Below, one piece after another: positions 51,380-61,033 of a DNA stretch of 63,202 nucleotides. The position numbers were made by a program, and so were the translations under genes. The notes below the pieces were generated by a model. That model did not search any database. It was not told the origin of the DNA and saw only the letters and a list, made by a program, of their open reading frames with translations. Numbering within the stretch: position 1 is the first letter of the stretch; each line of letters opens with the position of its first letter. The stretch comes from Clostridium sp. (GTDB lineage: Bacteria > Bacillota > Clostridia > Clostridiales > Clostridiaceae). The DNA is taken from contig JARIDB010000080.1 of NCBI GenBank assembly GCA_029257045.1, forward strand, positions 1-63,202. The letters run 5' to 3'.

Positions 51380-52615
51380 ATGGCAATTATTAAACCTTTT
51401 AGGGCAATTATGCCTATAAAGGAATTGGTAGATAAGATAGCATCATTACCCTATGATGTTATGAATAGTAATGAAGCTAGAGAAATGGTTAAAGATAATC
51501 CATATTCATTTTTGCACGTAGATAGGGCTGAGGTGGATATGCCTTTAGGGATTGATGTTTATAGCGATGAAGTTTATGAAAAGGCCAAAAGTAATTTAGA
51601 AAATATGATTAATAAAGGCTACTACAAGGAAGATGAGGAAAGTTCATTTTATGTATATAGGCAAAGCATGGGAGGAAGAAGTCAAGTTGGACTTGTAGGA
51701 TGTGCCTCAATTGATGATTATAATAAGGATATAATAAAAAAACATGAGCTAACCCGTGAAGAAAAAGAAATAGATAGAATAAAACATCTTAACAAATGTA
51801 AAGCTCATACAAGTCCTATATTTTTAACTTATAGGAAAAATGAAGAAATTTCAAGTATTATTAAGGATTGGATTTTAAAAGAACCATTTTATGATTTTAT
51901 ATCAGAAGATGAAAATCATCATACAGTTTGGGTAATAAGTGATAAAGAGGTAGTGAAAAGAATAAGTGAATTATTTAAAGAGATAAACTATCTTTATATA
52001 GCAGATGGTCATCATAGAACAGCATCTGCTGCAAAAGTTAGCCAAATAGAGAGGGAAGAAAATAAAAGCTACATAGGAAATGAGGAGTTTAATTATTTCC
52101 TATCAATAGTTTATCCGGATTCAGAGCTTGAAGTTTTAGATTATAATAGAACAATTAAAGACCTAAATGGTCTTACTGAAAAAGAGTTTTTAGATAAGGT
52201 ATCAAAAAAGTTTATAATATATAAAAGGAATGAAGAAGTTAAGCCAAATAAAAAACATAACTTTGGAATGTATCTTAATAAACAATGGTACTTACTAGAA
52301 GCAAAAGAAGGTATATTTAATCCTCAAAACCCTGTAGAACAATTAGATGTATCAATATTACAAAATAATCTTTTAAGTCCTATATTAAATATAGAAGATC
52401 CAAGAACATCAAAAAGAATAAGGTTTATTGGAGGGATTAGAGGATTAAAAGAATTAGAGAGAAGAGCAGACATAGATATGAAGGTGAGCTTTTCCATGTT
52501 CCCAACAACAATAGAGGACATTATGGCTATAGCAGATAGCAAAATGGTTATGCCACCTAAGTCGACTTGGTTTGAACCAAAACCAAGAAGTGGTCTTTTT
52601 ATTCATAAATTTTAG
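51380..52615 (+). CDS. DUF1015-family protein
   Basis: This 411-residue protein begins AIIKPFRAIMPIKELVDKIASLPYDVM. It contains DGHHRTASAAKVS (the most conserved DUF1015 block) and ends PPKSTWFEPKPRSGLFIHKF. Biochemical function is not known. It is recurrently encoded with serA and the aminotransferase in clostridia, so a role in serine or phosphoserine metabolism is suspected. ATG 51380, with AAGGGGAG upstream, is preferred over ATG 51374. Confidence 0.88.
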   Translation: MAIIKPFRAIMPIKELVDKIASLPYDVMNSNEAREMVKDNPYSFLHVDRAEVDMPLGIDVYSDEVYEKAKSNLENMINKGYYKEDEESSFYVYRQSMGGRSQVGLVGCASIDDYNKDIIKKHELTREEKEIDRIKHLNKCKAHTSPIFLTYRKNEEISSIIKDWILKEPFYDFISEDENHHTVWVISDKEVVKRISELFKEINYLYIADGHHRTASAAKVSQIEREENKSYIGNEEFNYFLSIVYPDSELEVLDYNRTIKDLNGLTEKEFLDKVSKKFIIYKRNEEVKPNKKHNFGMYLNKQWYLLEAKEGIFNPQNPVEQLDVSILQNNLLSPILNIEDPRTSKRIRFIGGIRGLKELERRADIDMKVSFSMFPTTIEDIMAIADSKMVMPPKSTWFEPKPRSGLFIHKF

Positions 52616-52686
52616 CTAGAAAGATTCCATTCATAATATATTAAAATAAGGGTATCAGAAATGGTAGTCTTATTTTTATATGGATT

Positions 52687-52947
52687 TTAGTGATTAGGAT
52701 TATTAGAAACTATATCAATAGACTTAGTTATTTCACTTATAATGGTAGTTTTAAATTGTGGCTCTAATTCATTAATTTTTGCATAAGTATATCCTTTTTC
52801 AGTAGCAACATAACAAGGCTTTACATTATTTAATGTTATTGCCTTTATATCATTAATGCATCTTTGACATTTGCAGATGTTATCATATTCATTAAGAATA
52901 GTTGCTAATAAGTTATCAACTATTACTTCTATATAATTTTTAAGCAA
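52687..52947 (-). CDS. ComFB-family protein
   Basis: This protein of about 86 residues (LKNYIEVIVDNLLATILNEY; CKCQRCINDIKAITLNNVKP; YVATEKGYTYAKIN) matches late-competence ComFB, a small helical protein with a CxxC. Some relatives bind cyclic dinucleotides. I favour a TTG start at 52947 with GAAGGAG upstream on the minus strand; a longer frame to 52968 would include that site. It is a single gene. Confidence 0.85.
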   Translation of the reverse strand: MLKNYIEVIVDNLLATILNEYDNICKCQRCINDIKAITLNNVKPCYVATEKGYTYAKINELEPQFKTTIISEITKSIDIVSNNPNH

Positions 52948-52968
52948 GTTTATTACTCCTTCCCTCAA

Positions 52969-53350
52969 TGTTATTATATATAATGTTATTGGTATATTAT
53001 TATCTTATTTAAGTATATAAGAATAGCTCTATAAATTAAAGTATTAATTTAGAATATATAAAAATATTTTCCAGTTAGGTTGAATTTATTAAAACATAAT
53101 AATATAAATAAATAAACATAGTATAATGATCTAGATTTTAATGATATATATATAATGCTTTTATATATAAAAAATTAATAATCAGGGTGTGTACTAAACT
53201 TATTTAATAAGTTATAAATAGATTTTCAATGTTATAAGATTTATATTATAAAAGTTATAAGATTCAACATAATATTAATATAAGTAACCTAGGTTACGGA
53301 TAAAAAGGTAGGAATTAAATATAATTATCTTAATAAGATGATTTAAAGAT
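52969..53350. other. AT-rich intergenic region
   Basis: No gene. It contains a perfect 14-bp palindrome GTAACCTAGGTTAC (53284-53297) and repeated GTTATAAGATT. The palindrome lies about 75 bases before the hemerythrin start and could be an operator. Confidence 0.4.
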
Positions 53351-53366
53351 AAGATGAGGTAGAAAG

Positions 53367-53783
53367 ATGATTGATGTAACTAATTTAGAAAGACAACATG
53401 ATGGAGTAAAAAAATTATTTAAAGATATAAAAGATAATATTAATAATATAGAAGTAAAAGAAAGTTTAGATAAGATAGTTTTAGATATAAATACATTAGC
53501 AGGAAAGCTTATAGTTCATATGAATTCTGAAGATAAGTTCCTTTACCCAAAGCTTTTAAATAGTGAAGATACTAAAATTAAATCTATGGCAAAGGAATAC
53601 ATAGACGAGATGGGAGATCTTCATAATAAGTTTAGGGAATACAAGGGTACTTTTAATACAAAGAACAAGATAATAGAAAATAAAGATACATTTATAAAGG
53701 AAACAACTAAGATCATAACTTTACTAGAAAATAGAATAAATAAAGAAGATAAAAAACTATATCCTCAAATAAAAGAAATGTAG
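53367..53783 (+). CDS. Hemerythrin-domain protein
   Basis: In this 138-residue four-helix bundle, di-iron ligands are visible as His11 (RQHDG), His51 with Glu55 (VHMNSEDKFLYP), His in DLHNKF, and Glu in NKEDKKLYP. Such proteins bind O2, NO or iron in anaerobes and help under oxidative or nitrosative stress. ATGAGGTAG provides a modest ribosome site. Confidence 0.88.
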   Translation: MIDVTNLERQHDGVKKLFKDIKDNINNIEVKESLDKIVLDINTLAGKLIVHMNSEDKFLYPKLLNSEDTKIKSMAKEYIDEMGDLHNKFREYKGTFNTKNKIIENKDTFIKETTKIITLLENRINKEDKKLYPQIKEM

Positions 53784-53841
53784 ACTTCACTTATATTGAG
53801 AATTTATATTAAAGGAAATAATTTAGCGAGCTGAATTATAA

Positions 53842-53880
53842 AATAAAGAGCAGATTTTATGAGTAAATCTGCTCTTTATT
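53842..53880. terminator. Bidirectional terminator
   Basis: AATAAAGAGCAGATTT (53842-53857) pairs exactly with 53865-53880, between hemerythrin (+) and mtnN (-). Confidence 0.92.
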
Positions 53881-53914
53881 TCTCTTAGCTTATATTATTA
53901 CTTTGAGTGAACTA

Positions 53915-54607
53915 CTAAAGTTTTGGTAGCATTGTTTTTAAAATTGTTGTTGAGTTTTTAATTGCTATTGGTAGGAACTTATCATAGTCCATATGAGCTC
54001 CATTGTTTGCGTTATCAGAAATTGATCTAATGACTACACAAGGAACATTATTTAAGTAGCAAACATGAGCAATACTTGCCCCTTCCATTTCGCAAGAAAC
54101 GGCATTAAATGTTTCTAATAACCACTTAATTTTATCAATACTTGATATAAATTGGTCACCTGAAACTATTCTTCCTGAAAAAGTATTTATTTCTTCAATT
54201 TCTTCACAAGCTTCTATTGCAGCTTTGACTAAGTTTTCATCACATTTAAAGGCAAAGGTATCTAATCTTGGAACTTGACCTATTGCATCTCCAAAGATTG
54301 TTGTATCCATATCGTGTTGTACAAGATCTGTTGCCACAACTACATCTCCTGGATAAATATCTTTTCCTATTCCACCAGCAACTCCAACGTTAATCACAGA
54401 AGTAACATTGTACTCTGATATTAATATTTGAGTACAAACGGCAGCATTTACTTTACCTATTCCACAAACGACAGCTATTATATTCTTGTTGCCTAAAGTA
54501 CCTTTATGGAATGTCATATTAGCTTTTGTTATTTTATCTTCAATAGTCATTTCATTTAGAAGAAGTTCTAGTTCTTCAGTCATTGCACTTATAATTCCTA
54601 AAATCAT
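53915..54607 (-). CDS. mtnN: 5'-methylthioadenosine/S-adenosylhomocysteine nucleosidase
   Basis: This 230-residue enzyme cleaves adenine from MTA and SAH in methyl-cycle recycling. It has LGIISAMTEELELLL, catalytic Glu12, VVCGIGKVNAAVCTQILI, GVAGG, VSCEMEGASIAHVC (Glu) and RSISDNAN (catalytic Asp). AAGGAG precedes ATG on the minus strand. It is divergent from tcdA. Confidence 0.95.
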   Translation of the reverse strand: MILGIISAMTEELELLLNEMTIEDKITKANMTFHKGTLGNKNIIAVVCGIGKVNAAVCTQILISEYNVTSVINVGVAGGIGKDIYPGDVVVATDLVQHDMDTTIFGDAIGQVPRLDTFAFKCDENLVKAAIEACEEIEEINTFSGRIVSGDQFISSIDKIKWLLETFNAVSCEMEGASIAHVCYLNNVPCVVIRSISDNANNGAHMDYDKFLPIAIKNSTTILKTMLPKL

Positions 54608-54799
54608 AATTTATCTCCTTGAATTTTGAATTTTTTTAAGTTATGTTTAAATCTTTAATTATCTTAACATATTATAATATTTATTTAAATATTTAAAGAA
54701 AGATAGTGCTCTTTATTACTTGGGAAATAATATTATTGTATCGGGTAAGATAATAGTCTAAAATAAGGTGATAAATTAAATACAAAAGGAGAAGTAAGC

Positions 54800-55549
54800 A
54801 TGAGTAAGAATCCATTAAGCAGAACAGAGCTTTTAGTTGGACCTGAAGGAATTGAAAAATTAAAGAACGCCAAAGTTATGGTGTTTGGAGTGGGTGGAGT
54901 AGGAAGTTTTGTTGTTGAATCTTTAGCAAGAACAGGCATCGGTACTTTAATCTTGGTTGATAATGATACTGTTGATATTACTAATCTTAACAGACAGGTA
55001 TTAGCCACTCATGATACTGTTGACAGAGTAAAGGTTGATGTAATGAAGGAAAGAATATTATCTGTTAACAAAGATTGTAATGTAATAACACATGAGATTT
55101 TTGTTACTAAAGATAATGTTTCAGAAATAGTTCCTTTAGATATTGATTACGTTGTTGATGCTATTGATACTATAACTGCAAAGCTTTATTTGGCTAAATT
55201 TTGTTACGACAATAATATTAAGATAATATCATCAATGGGAACTGGAAATAAAATGGACCCAACACAGTTTAAGGTAACTGATGTATATAAAACAAAGGTA
55301 TGTCCTCTAGCTAAAGTTATGAGATATGAACTTAAGAGACTTGGAGTTAAGAAACTCAAGGTAGTATATTCAGAAGAAAAAGCAAGAATACCTTACTTTA
55401 TAGAAGGGATAAGTAAAGAAGTATCAGATCCTGGTGAAAAGGTTATTGGAAAAAGGTCAATACCTGGGAGCATTGGATTTGTTCCACCTGTTGCAGGAAT
55501 GATATTGGCATCACAGGTTGTAAGGTATTTAATAGGTGATATAGAATAA
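54800..55549 (+). CDS. tcdA: tRNA threonylcarbamoyladenosine dehydratase (ThiF/TcdA family)
   Basis: This 249-residue E1-like ATPase has the nucleotide loop VFGVGGVGSFVVESLARTG (about 29-47), Asp/Arg in LVDNDTVDITNLNRQ and VVDAIDTITAKL. The length and the absence of a MoeB zinc domain fit TcdA, which cyclises t6A37 to ct6A. ThiF-like roles are less likely without thiamine genes nearby. AGGAGAAG precedes ATG. Confidence 0.88.
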   Translation: MSKNPLSRTELLVGPEGIEKLKNAKVMVFGVGGVGSFVVESLARTGIGTLILVDNDTVDITNLNRQVLATHDTVDRVKVDVMKERILSVNKDCNVITHEIFVTKDNVSEIVPLDIDYVVDAIDTITAKLYLAKFCYDNNIKIISSMGTGNKMDPTQFKVTDVYKTKVCPLAKVMRYELKRLGVKKLKVVYSEEKARIPYFIEGISKEVSDPGEKVIGKRSIPGSIGFVPPVAGMILASQVVRYLIGDIE

Positions 55550-55553
55550 AGTT

Positions 55554-55596
55554 AAAGGTCCTAATACATAAATAAAATTACGTATTAAGACCTTTT
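55554..55596. terminator. Terminator between tcdA and the AraC gene
   Basis: AAAGGTCCTAATAC (55554-55567) pairs with GTATTAAGACCTTT (55582-55595), with one mismatch. Confidence 0.8.
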
Positions 55597-55639
55597 AGTA
55601 ATATAATAATACTAATAATTTAACTCTTAAATAATTTTT

Positions 55640-56608
55640 TTAGTTATATGTTAATTCCTTTGAATTATTTTTTGAATCCATATCTTTATCCACATATTCT
55701 TCTAAGGGTATATCAAATGGTTTCTCTAAGTTTCTATTATCTTTCCTTCGTAAATCTTGGGTATTTATTCTATATTCCTTTGGAGAAACACCTGTTGTTT
55801 TTTTAAATATTTGACTAAAGTAAGAAGAGTTAGCAAAACCAGCAATTGCAGAAATATCTCTTACAGAATAACTTGTAGTTTCTAAAAGGTTTTTTGATTC
55901 ATCTATCCTTTTTTTTATTACATAATTAATTGGAGAAATTCCTATTTGCTTTTTAAAGGTATGAACTAAGTGATATTTATTCATGTATGACATACTTGCT
56001 AAATAATCTAATGTTATGTTTTGGGAATAATGAGCATCTATATAGTTTTTAATTTTTAAACATTCTAAGTTTATTTTATCATTACTTTTTTCAACAAAGT
56101 TTAAAGTGGCGTTTATTCTCAGGATATCTGTTAGAAAAAGCATAAGTATGCTTTTGCAAGCTAGTTGATAATTAAGCTTTTTATTCTCTATTTCATCAAT
56201 TAGCCTATTGAAATAACTAAGCATTACATCCTTTTGAGAAGAAAGATTTAATGTTTTATATAAATCTGCTTTATCCATGTTAGTAACTAGTGTTGGAGAT
56301 TTTGGAAGGTTTAACAGGAGATTATCAATTCCAAGTACAAAATACTCCAAAGGTGTATCTAAGTAGGAAGATTTTTCTGTATGAAGACAATTGGGGTTTA
56401 TTATAACTAAGTCCCACTTATTAACTTTAACTATATCGTCATCTACATAAAATGCCCCTTTTCCATCAGTAATAAAGAATATTTCAGTAAATGGATGAAA
56501 ATGATAAGTACTATGCCAATCGTTTTCAAATTTTGATTTACTAATATAAATTAAGTCATAATTGAATTCATGCTCATTTTTATTAATTAAATATCTTGTA
56601 TTACCCAT
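55640..56608 (-). CDS. AraC-family regulator with N-terminal cupin
   Basis: In this 322-residue protein the cupin sensor domain spans about 1-110 (WHSTYHFHPFTEIFFITDGKG). The C-terminal AraC double helix-turn-helix covers about 185-285 (YSQNITLDYLASMSYMNKYH; GISPINYVIKKR; ISAIAGFANSSYFSQIFKK; TGVSPKEYR). A 35-residue polar tail follows. It probably controls carbohydrate genes, but no sugar gene is adjacent. A GGGGGG site precedes the ATG on the minus strand. Confidence 0.88.
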   Translation of the reverse strand: MGNTRYLINKNEHEFNYDLIYISKSKFENDWHSTYHFHPFTEIFFITDGKGAFYVDDDIVKVNKWDLVIINPNCLHTEKSSYLDTPLEYFVLGIDNLLLNLPKSPTLVTNMDKADLYKTLNLSSQKDVMLSYFNRLIDEIENKKLNYQLACKSILMLFLTDILRINATLNFVEKSNDKINLECLKIKNYIDAHYSQNITLDYLASMSYMNKYHLVHTFKKQIGISPINYVIKKRIDESKNLLETTSYSVRDISAIAGFANSSYFSQIFKKTTGVSPKEYRINTQDLRRKDNRNLEKPFDIPLEEYVDKDMDSKNNSKELTYN

Positions 56609-56736
56609 AGGTACCCCCCAGTAGTTTTATATTTATTAAATTATAACATAAAATATCTATAATTATAATAATAGCTTATAACAATATAACTAAAGTAGTA
56701 AGCAAGGAGTTTATGTAGTAAAATGGTTAAAGTAAA

Positions 56737-57207
56737 TTAAAATTTTATATGACAATAACCATTGGGATTTTTCTTTAAATATTTTTGATGGTAATCTTCG
56801 GCTTTGTAATAATTAATCAAAGGGGTAATTTCGGTAACTATTTTTTTATCATAATTATTTTGATTATTTTCTTTGCTTTTTATTATTATATCTAAATCTT
56901 CTTCGTCGAGGTAATATATCCCTGTTCGATATTGACTGCCAACATCATTACCTTGCTTATTTAATACTGTGGGATTTATTATAGACCAGTATTCATTTAA
57001 TATTTCATTTAAGGAAACTACATTTTCATCATAAAAAACATAACAACTTTCCGCAAAGTAGGTATTTTTATAACAAACATCTTCATAAGTTGGATTTAAG
57101 GTTCGACCATTAGCGTAACCAACCTCAGTTTCAATCACACCATTTATTCTAGATAAAAACTCTTCAACACCCCAAAAACAACCTCCAGCTAAAACTATTT
57201 TCTTCAA
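56737..57207 (-). CDS. msrA: Peptide methionine sulfoxide reductase A
   Basis: This 156-residue repair enzyme for methionine-S-sulfoxide has active site [13 protein letters not shown] (Cys10), [26 protein letters not shown] and EDYHQKYL. No MsrB domain is fused. The start is TTG 57207, with AAGGAG upstream on the minus strand. It complements the peroxidases and OhrR as oxidative-stress defence. Confidence 0.94.
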   Translation of the reverse strand: MKKIVLAGGCFWGVEEFLSRINGVIETEVGYANGRTLNPTYEDVCYKNTYFAESCYVFYDENVVSLNEILNEYWSIINPTVLNKQGNDVGSQYRTGIYYLDEEDLDIIIKSKENNQNNYDKKIVTEITPLINYYKAEDYHQKYLKKNPNGYCHIKF

Positions 57208-57278
57208 TTAAATCAACTCCTTTTTAATGTGTATATTATTTATATATATATTATACTATTATAAAAGATATTAAACTA

Positions 57279-57938
57279 TTATTTAAAAGAAATATTTAAG
57301 TTAACATCATCAGAGATGAAGTCTTTAACTAAATTTTCTATGGAAGTTTTAGTTTTAATTTTAGCTTCATTAAAAATAGGAATATTATTTAACTTTTCTT
57401 CAAGACTTGAAATAATCTCTAGTTCTAAATTTTTAAATTCTTCAGTGGTAAGTTTAATTTCTCCGAATCTTAAAAGGCCATTTACAGAGGTTTCTTCTTC
57501 TATCTTATCCTTATCTACACTTACATTATAAATTTCAGGATTTGGAATTGTAAGGTTTAATGTATTTAAATCCTCATCAAAAACTAAATCATCTTTTACA
57601 ATCTTTGATAGATCTATATAATAAGAACAATCTGAATAGAATTTAATCCTTTTATATTTCTTTAGTACATCTAAATCACCATAACTTTGATCTATAGTAA
57701 TTACCTGAGATAATTCAAGTTCTAAGGTTATAAGCTTATTGACGCTATTAATTCTTTTAATTAAAGCTTGTTCAGAAATAAGCCTTGAATTAGTGACAGA
57801 ATTTATAGTGGGAATATAAAGGGGATTTCTTTTGATATAAAAAAATTTAAAAGATAAAAACCCGCAAAAAAGTATTATCAATATAATGAAAATTAGTAGA
57901 AGTTTTTTCTTTATTTTGTATAGCTTTGAAGTTATCAT
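57279..57938 (-). CDS. DUF4230-family membrane-anchored protein
   Basis: This 219-residue protein has a single N-terminal membrane anchor (residues about 13-33, after a basic start KLYKIKKK). An extracytoplasmic domain with the DUF4230 pattern follows (IDLSKIVKDDLVFDEDLNTL; LNLTIPNPEIYNV). Function unknown. GTGAGGA precedes ATG on the minus strand. Confidence 0.75.
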   Translation of the reverse strand: MITSKLYKIKKKLLLIFIILIILFCGFLSFKFFYIKRNPLYIPTINSVTNSRLISEQALIKRINSVNKLITLELELSQVITIDQSYGDLDVLKKYKRIKFYSDCSYYIDLSKIVKDDLVFDEDLNTLNLTIPNPEIYNVSVDKDKIEEETSVNGLLRFGEIKLTTEEFKNLELEIISSLEEKLNNIPIFNEAKIKTKTSIENLVKDFISDDVNLNISFK

Positions 57939-58082
57939 ATAATCCTCACAAAATAACTATTTTAATAAGTATATGAATAAAAATATCAATAATGAATAAA
58001 AGTTAGTATAAAATATACCCTTGTATATAATGATTAAATATCGGTATAATATAGTTAAGATATGTAGCAGGAGAATTTAAAC

Positions 58083-59018
58083 ATGAAAGATAACAAAGAA
58101 GTAAACATAGACTTAGTTAAAGGAACATTAAATGATTATATAATAAAAGACAGTAATAATATATTTATAGGTAGATTTACTATAGTTGAAATTGATAAAG
58201 ATAATAAAAAGTGTAATGTTAAACTAAAGTTTTATAGAGAAAATAAATATGATTTATTAAAAAAAACTATAGAACTAATATTAATGGCTATATTTAAAGA
58301 TTCTAATATATACAAGATTAATATAATAGTTAATGAAAATATAAATTTAAAGGTTTTTTTAGATTTAGGTTTTGTATTAGAAGGAATATTTTCAGAAAAC
58401 TTATTTGTTAATGGAGTATTTATAGATGAAATTAGCTTTGGAATAAATAGAAATGAATATCAAGATATAAATAGAAATTTTATGGTTAAACTAAAGGGTC
58501 CTAATATAGAGGTTAGAAATTTGACTCCGGATTGTGCAGAAGAGTTATTAAATTATTATAAAAAGAATGAAGAACATTTAAGAAACTTTGAACCGACAAG
58601 AGATAATAGTTTTTATACATTAGAAGTTCAAAAAGGTATTCTACTTGAAAGCTATAAACAACTTATGAAAGGAATAAGCTTTGACTTGGGGATATACAAA
58701 GGTAAAGAAATGATAGGAAAAATAAAAATATCTAATATTGTAAATGGTGTTTTTAAAAGTGCTATTATAGGTTACTCTATTGATAGAGATTATCAGGGAA
58801 AAGGATATATGAAGGAAACTGTAAGATTAATTCTAAAATATGCAAAGGAAGAACTTCAGTTACATAGGATAGAAGCATCTGTACTAACTGATAACATAAG
58901 GTCAAAGAATGTACTTTTAGGAAATAAGTTTAAGGAATTAGGTATAAATAAACAGTATTTATTTATCAATAACCAATGGAGAGATCATATAACTTTTTAT
59001 AAGATTTTAGATAATTAA
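58083..59018 (+). CDS. Tandem GNAT protein, N-terminal domain degenerate
   Basis: In this 311-residue protein, residues about 1-130 look like a decayed GNAT fold, without an acetyl-CoA loop, ending LFVNGVFIDEISFGI. Residues about 145-311 are a complete RimJ/RimL-like GNAT (IEVRNLTPDCAEELLNYYKK; IIGYSIDRDYQGKGYMKETV; LHRIEASVLTDN). Substrate unknown. AGGAGA precedes ATG. glcT follows 27 bases later. Confidence 0.82.
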   Translation: MKDNKEVNIDLVKGTLNDYIIKDSNNIFIGRFTIVEIDKDNKKCNVKLKFYRENKYDLLKKTIELILMAIFKDSNIYKINIIVNENINLKVFLDLGFVLEGIFSENLFVNGVFIDEISFGINRNEYQDINRNFMVKLKGPNIEVRNLTPDCAEELLNYYKKNEEHLRNFEPTRDNSFYTLEVQKGILLESYKQLMKGISFDLGIYKGKEMIGKIKISNIVNGVFKSAIIGYSIDRDYQGKGYMKETVRLILKYAKEELQLHRIEASVLTDNIRSKNVLLGNKFKELGINKQYLFINNQWRDHITFYKILDN

Positions 59019-59045
59019 TAAAATATGTTTATAAAGGAAGGTACC

Positions 59046-59906
59046 ATGAGAGAAATAATTTTAAATAGTGATGCTACTGTAGTTAAATCATTTAACAATA
59101 ATATATTATTAGTAAAGGAAGGAGGAAAGGAAAAGATCCTTTTTGAAAAAGGTATAGGATTTGGAAAAAAGCTCGGTAATATAGTAGAAAAAGGTACAGC
59201 TGTTGAAAAGGTATTTATAATAGAAGACAAAGATAATCAAAGAAACTTCAATGAGATATTAACGAAGGTAGACACTAAACTTGTAGCCTTAGTAGAAGAG
59301 GCCATAGCTGAAATAACAGATGAGCTTGGAGAAGAACTTAATGAAAATATTCATATAGGCCTTGTAGATCATTTGTTTTATGCAATAAAAAGATTAGAAA
59401 ATAATGAAGAAATACAAAATCCATTTTTAGTTGAAATAGAAACTTTATATAATAAGGAATTTGAAATGGCAACAAAGATTGCAGATAGAATTAAGGAAGA
59501 ACTTAATATAGACATACCAGATGGTGAAAAGGGATTTATAACATTGCACATACATTCATCAAGAAATAATGGTAAACTATCAAATACTATAAAATATAGT
59601 TTTTTAAGTAATGCAATTATAGAACATGTAGAGAAAAGACTTGATATTAAAATAAATAAAAGATCTTTAGATTATGCTAGGTTTTTAACACATATTAGAT
59701 TTGCTATTGAAAGAATAGTAACAAATAGTCCTATCAAAAACGATTTAATAGATATTATAAAAATAAGATATAGAAAATCGTATAAGATAGCAAAAGAAAC
59801 TAGTGATATTATATGTAGAATTTTAGAAATAAACAAGATATCAGATGATGAAATAGCTTATTTAGCTATGCATATTGAAAGATTTAGAATATCTTTAAAA
59901 ATATAA
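59046..59906 (+). CDS. glcT: BglG/SacY-family transcription antiterminator, GlcT-like
   Basis: This 286-residue RNA-binding antiterminator has a CAT RNA-binding domain (1-60; NNNILLVKEGGKEKILFEKGIGFGKKLG, in two stretches). PRD1 (about 75-170) and PRD2 (about 180-286) carry phosphorylatable His (HIGLVDHLFYAIKRL; THIRFAIERIV; AMHIERFRI). It binds the RAT elements before crr and ptsG and prevents termination when glucose is present. ATG 59046, preceded by AAAGGAAGG, is preferred over 59025. Confidence 0.9.
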   Translation: MREIILNSDATVVKSFNNNILLVKEGGKEKILFEKGIGFGKKLGNIVEKGTAVEKVFIIEDKDNQRNFNEILTKVDTKLVALVEEAIAEITDELGEELNENIHIGLVDHLFYAIKRLENNEEIQNPFLVEIETLYNKEFEMATKIADRIKEELNIDIPDGEKGFITLHIHSSRNNGKLSNTIKYSFLSNAIIEHVEKRLDIKINKRSLDYARFLTHIRFAIERIVTNSPIKNDLIDIIKIRYRKSYKIAKETSDIICRILEINKISDDEIAYLAMHIERFRISLKI

Positions 59907-59935
59907 AAGTGGATTCTTAAGAATCCACTTTTATT
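59904..59935. terminator. Bidirectional terminator between glcT and crr
   Basis: TAAAAGTGGATTC (59904-59916), TTAA, GAATCCACTTTTA (59921-59933). Confidence 0.93.
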
Positions 59936-59972
59936 TAATATAATTATATTGTTATAAACTTAATTAATATGA

Positions 59973-60494
59973 TTAAATTTCAAAATTAACAACTACTGAT
60001 TTACCTGCTTCAACATTGCCACTTTCAACAGATGAAATAGTTTTAGTTGCATCAACATTTGTAATTAAGACTGGAGTTGCAAGAGATAAGCCTTTTGATA
60101 TAATAAAGTCCCTATCAATTTTAATAATTGGAGTTCCAGCCTTTATTCTTTCTCCTTGCTCTGCTAATTGTTCAAATCCTTCTCCGTTTAAGGATACAGT
60201 TTCTAAACCTATATGGACAAGTATTTCTAATCCGTTATCTAATGTCATAGCAAATGCATGCTTAGTTTTAAAAACAAGAGTTAATTCTCCATCAGCTGGA
60301 GCAACCACTGTATCTCCCTCAGCAATTATTGCCATTCCATCACCAGCAAGTTTTTCTGCGAAAACTGGATCTGGAACCTCAGATAAAGGTATAGCCTTTC
60401 CAGTAACTGGTGCTATAAGTGTATTTGGATTAATTGAAACCTCATCATTATTTGAAGGATTTCCTTTAAACATGTTTTTAATAAAATCAAACAT
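59973..60494 (-). CDS. crr: PTS glucose-type EIIA (EIIA-Glc)
   Basis: This 173-residue soluble phosphocarrier has active His94 in ILVHIGLETVSLNGEGF and His79 in KTKHAFAMT. N-terminal residues 1-22 are a short tether. It accepts phosphate from HPr and gives it to EIIB domains, i.e. ptsG (61034) and probably the EIICB at 8212, neither of which has its own EIIA. It is divergent from ptsG with a RAT/terminator leader of its own. CAGGAAA precedes ATG. Confidence 0.94.
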   Translation of the reverse strand: MFDFIKNMFKGNPSNNDEVSINPNTLIAPVTGKAIPLSEVPDPVFAEKLAGDGMAIIAEGDTVVAPADGELTLVFKTKHAFAMTLDNGLEILVHIGLETVSLNGEGFEQLAEQGERIKAGTPIIKIDRDFIISKGLSLATPVLITNVDATKTISSVESGNVEAGKSVVVNFEI

Positions 60495-60630
60495 AGTATT
60501 TCCTGAACTATTTCAGGAATCCACTTCCTTTCTAATATATATTTTTTAATTATTTCATATTAATAATTATAGTATTTATCATTTTAAAAAATAAATACAT
60601 TTAATTAAAATTGAAAAAATAAAAATAAAG

Positions 60631-60687
60631 GGCATAAGTCTTAACAATAGTAGAGACTCATGCCTGATTAAACAGTAACACGCCTAA
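60631..60687 (-). promoter_or_regulatory. GlcT-type RAT and overlapping terminator in the crr leader
   Basis: On the minus strand, the antiterminator RNA starts ATTAGGCGTGTTACTG and includes ATCAGGCATGAG (60657-60687). Its 3' part GGCATGAGTCT (60654-60664) is also the 5' arm of a terminator pairing with AGACTTATGCC (60631-60641), followed by a T-rich run. The two structures are mutually exclusive. Confidence 0.85.
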
Positions 60688-60890
60688 TATGATTATATAT
60701 TTATAATTAAAGAGTTGTCAACAAAACCAAATAAACAAAATAAAAAAACATGATATATTGCGATATGTTTAGGAAATAAGAGATAATATAAGTAAATCAT
60801 ATAAAATACACAAAAAAGCAAAAAAAGATATGCTTGAAAACAATATCATTAGGTGATAAAATAAATTTATAAACGAAATAAGATACAAAA

Positions 60891-60925
60891 TTAGGCGTGT
60901 AATCATTAAATTGAGCATGAGCCGA
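60891..60925 (+). promoter_or_regulatory. GlcT-type RAT in the ptsG leader
   Basis: TTAGGCGTGTAATCATTAAA followed by TTGAGCATGAGCC. It shares ATTAGGCGTG...CATGAG with the crr RAT and overlaps the terminator at 60920-60966. Confidence 0.82.
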
Positions 60926-60966
60926 AAAGGATTTATTAAAATATAAATTCTTTTCGGCCTTTTTTA
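60920..60966 (+). terminator. Conditional terminator in the ptsG leader
   Basis: GCCGAAAAGGATTTAT (60921-60936) pairs with ATAAATTCTTTTCGGC (60943-60958), then TTTTTT. It is opened by GlcT bound to the overlapping RAT. Confidence 0.9.
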
Positions 60967-61033
60967 TTTTCAAAAAGGAAATTATTTTAACTATCAGCCT
61001 AAGTTTGTAAAATAAATAAGGAGGTTTCGTATT

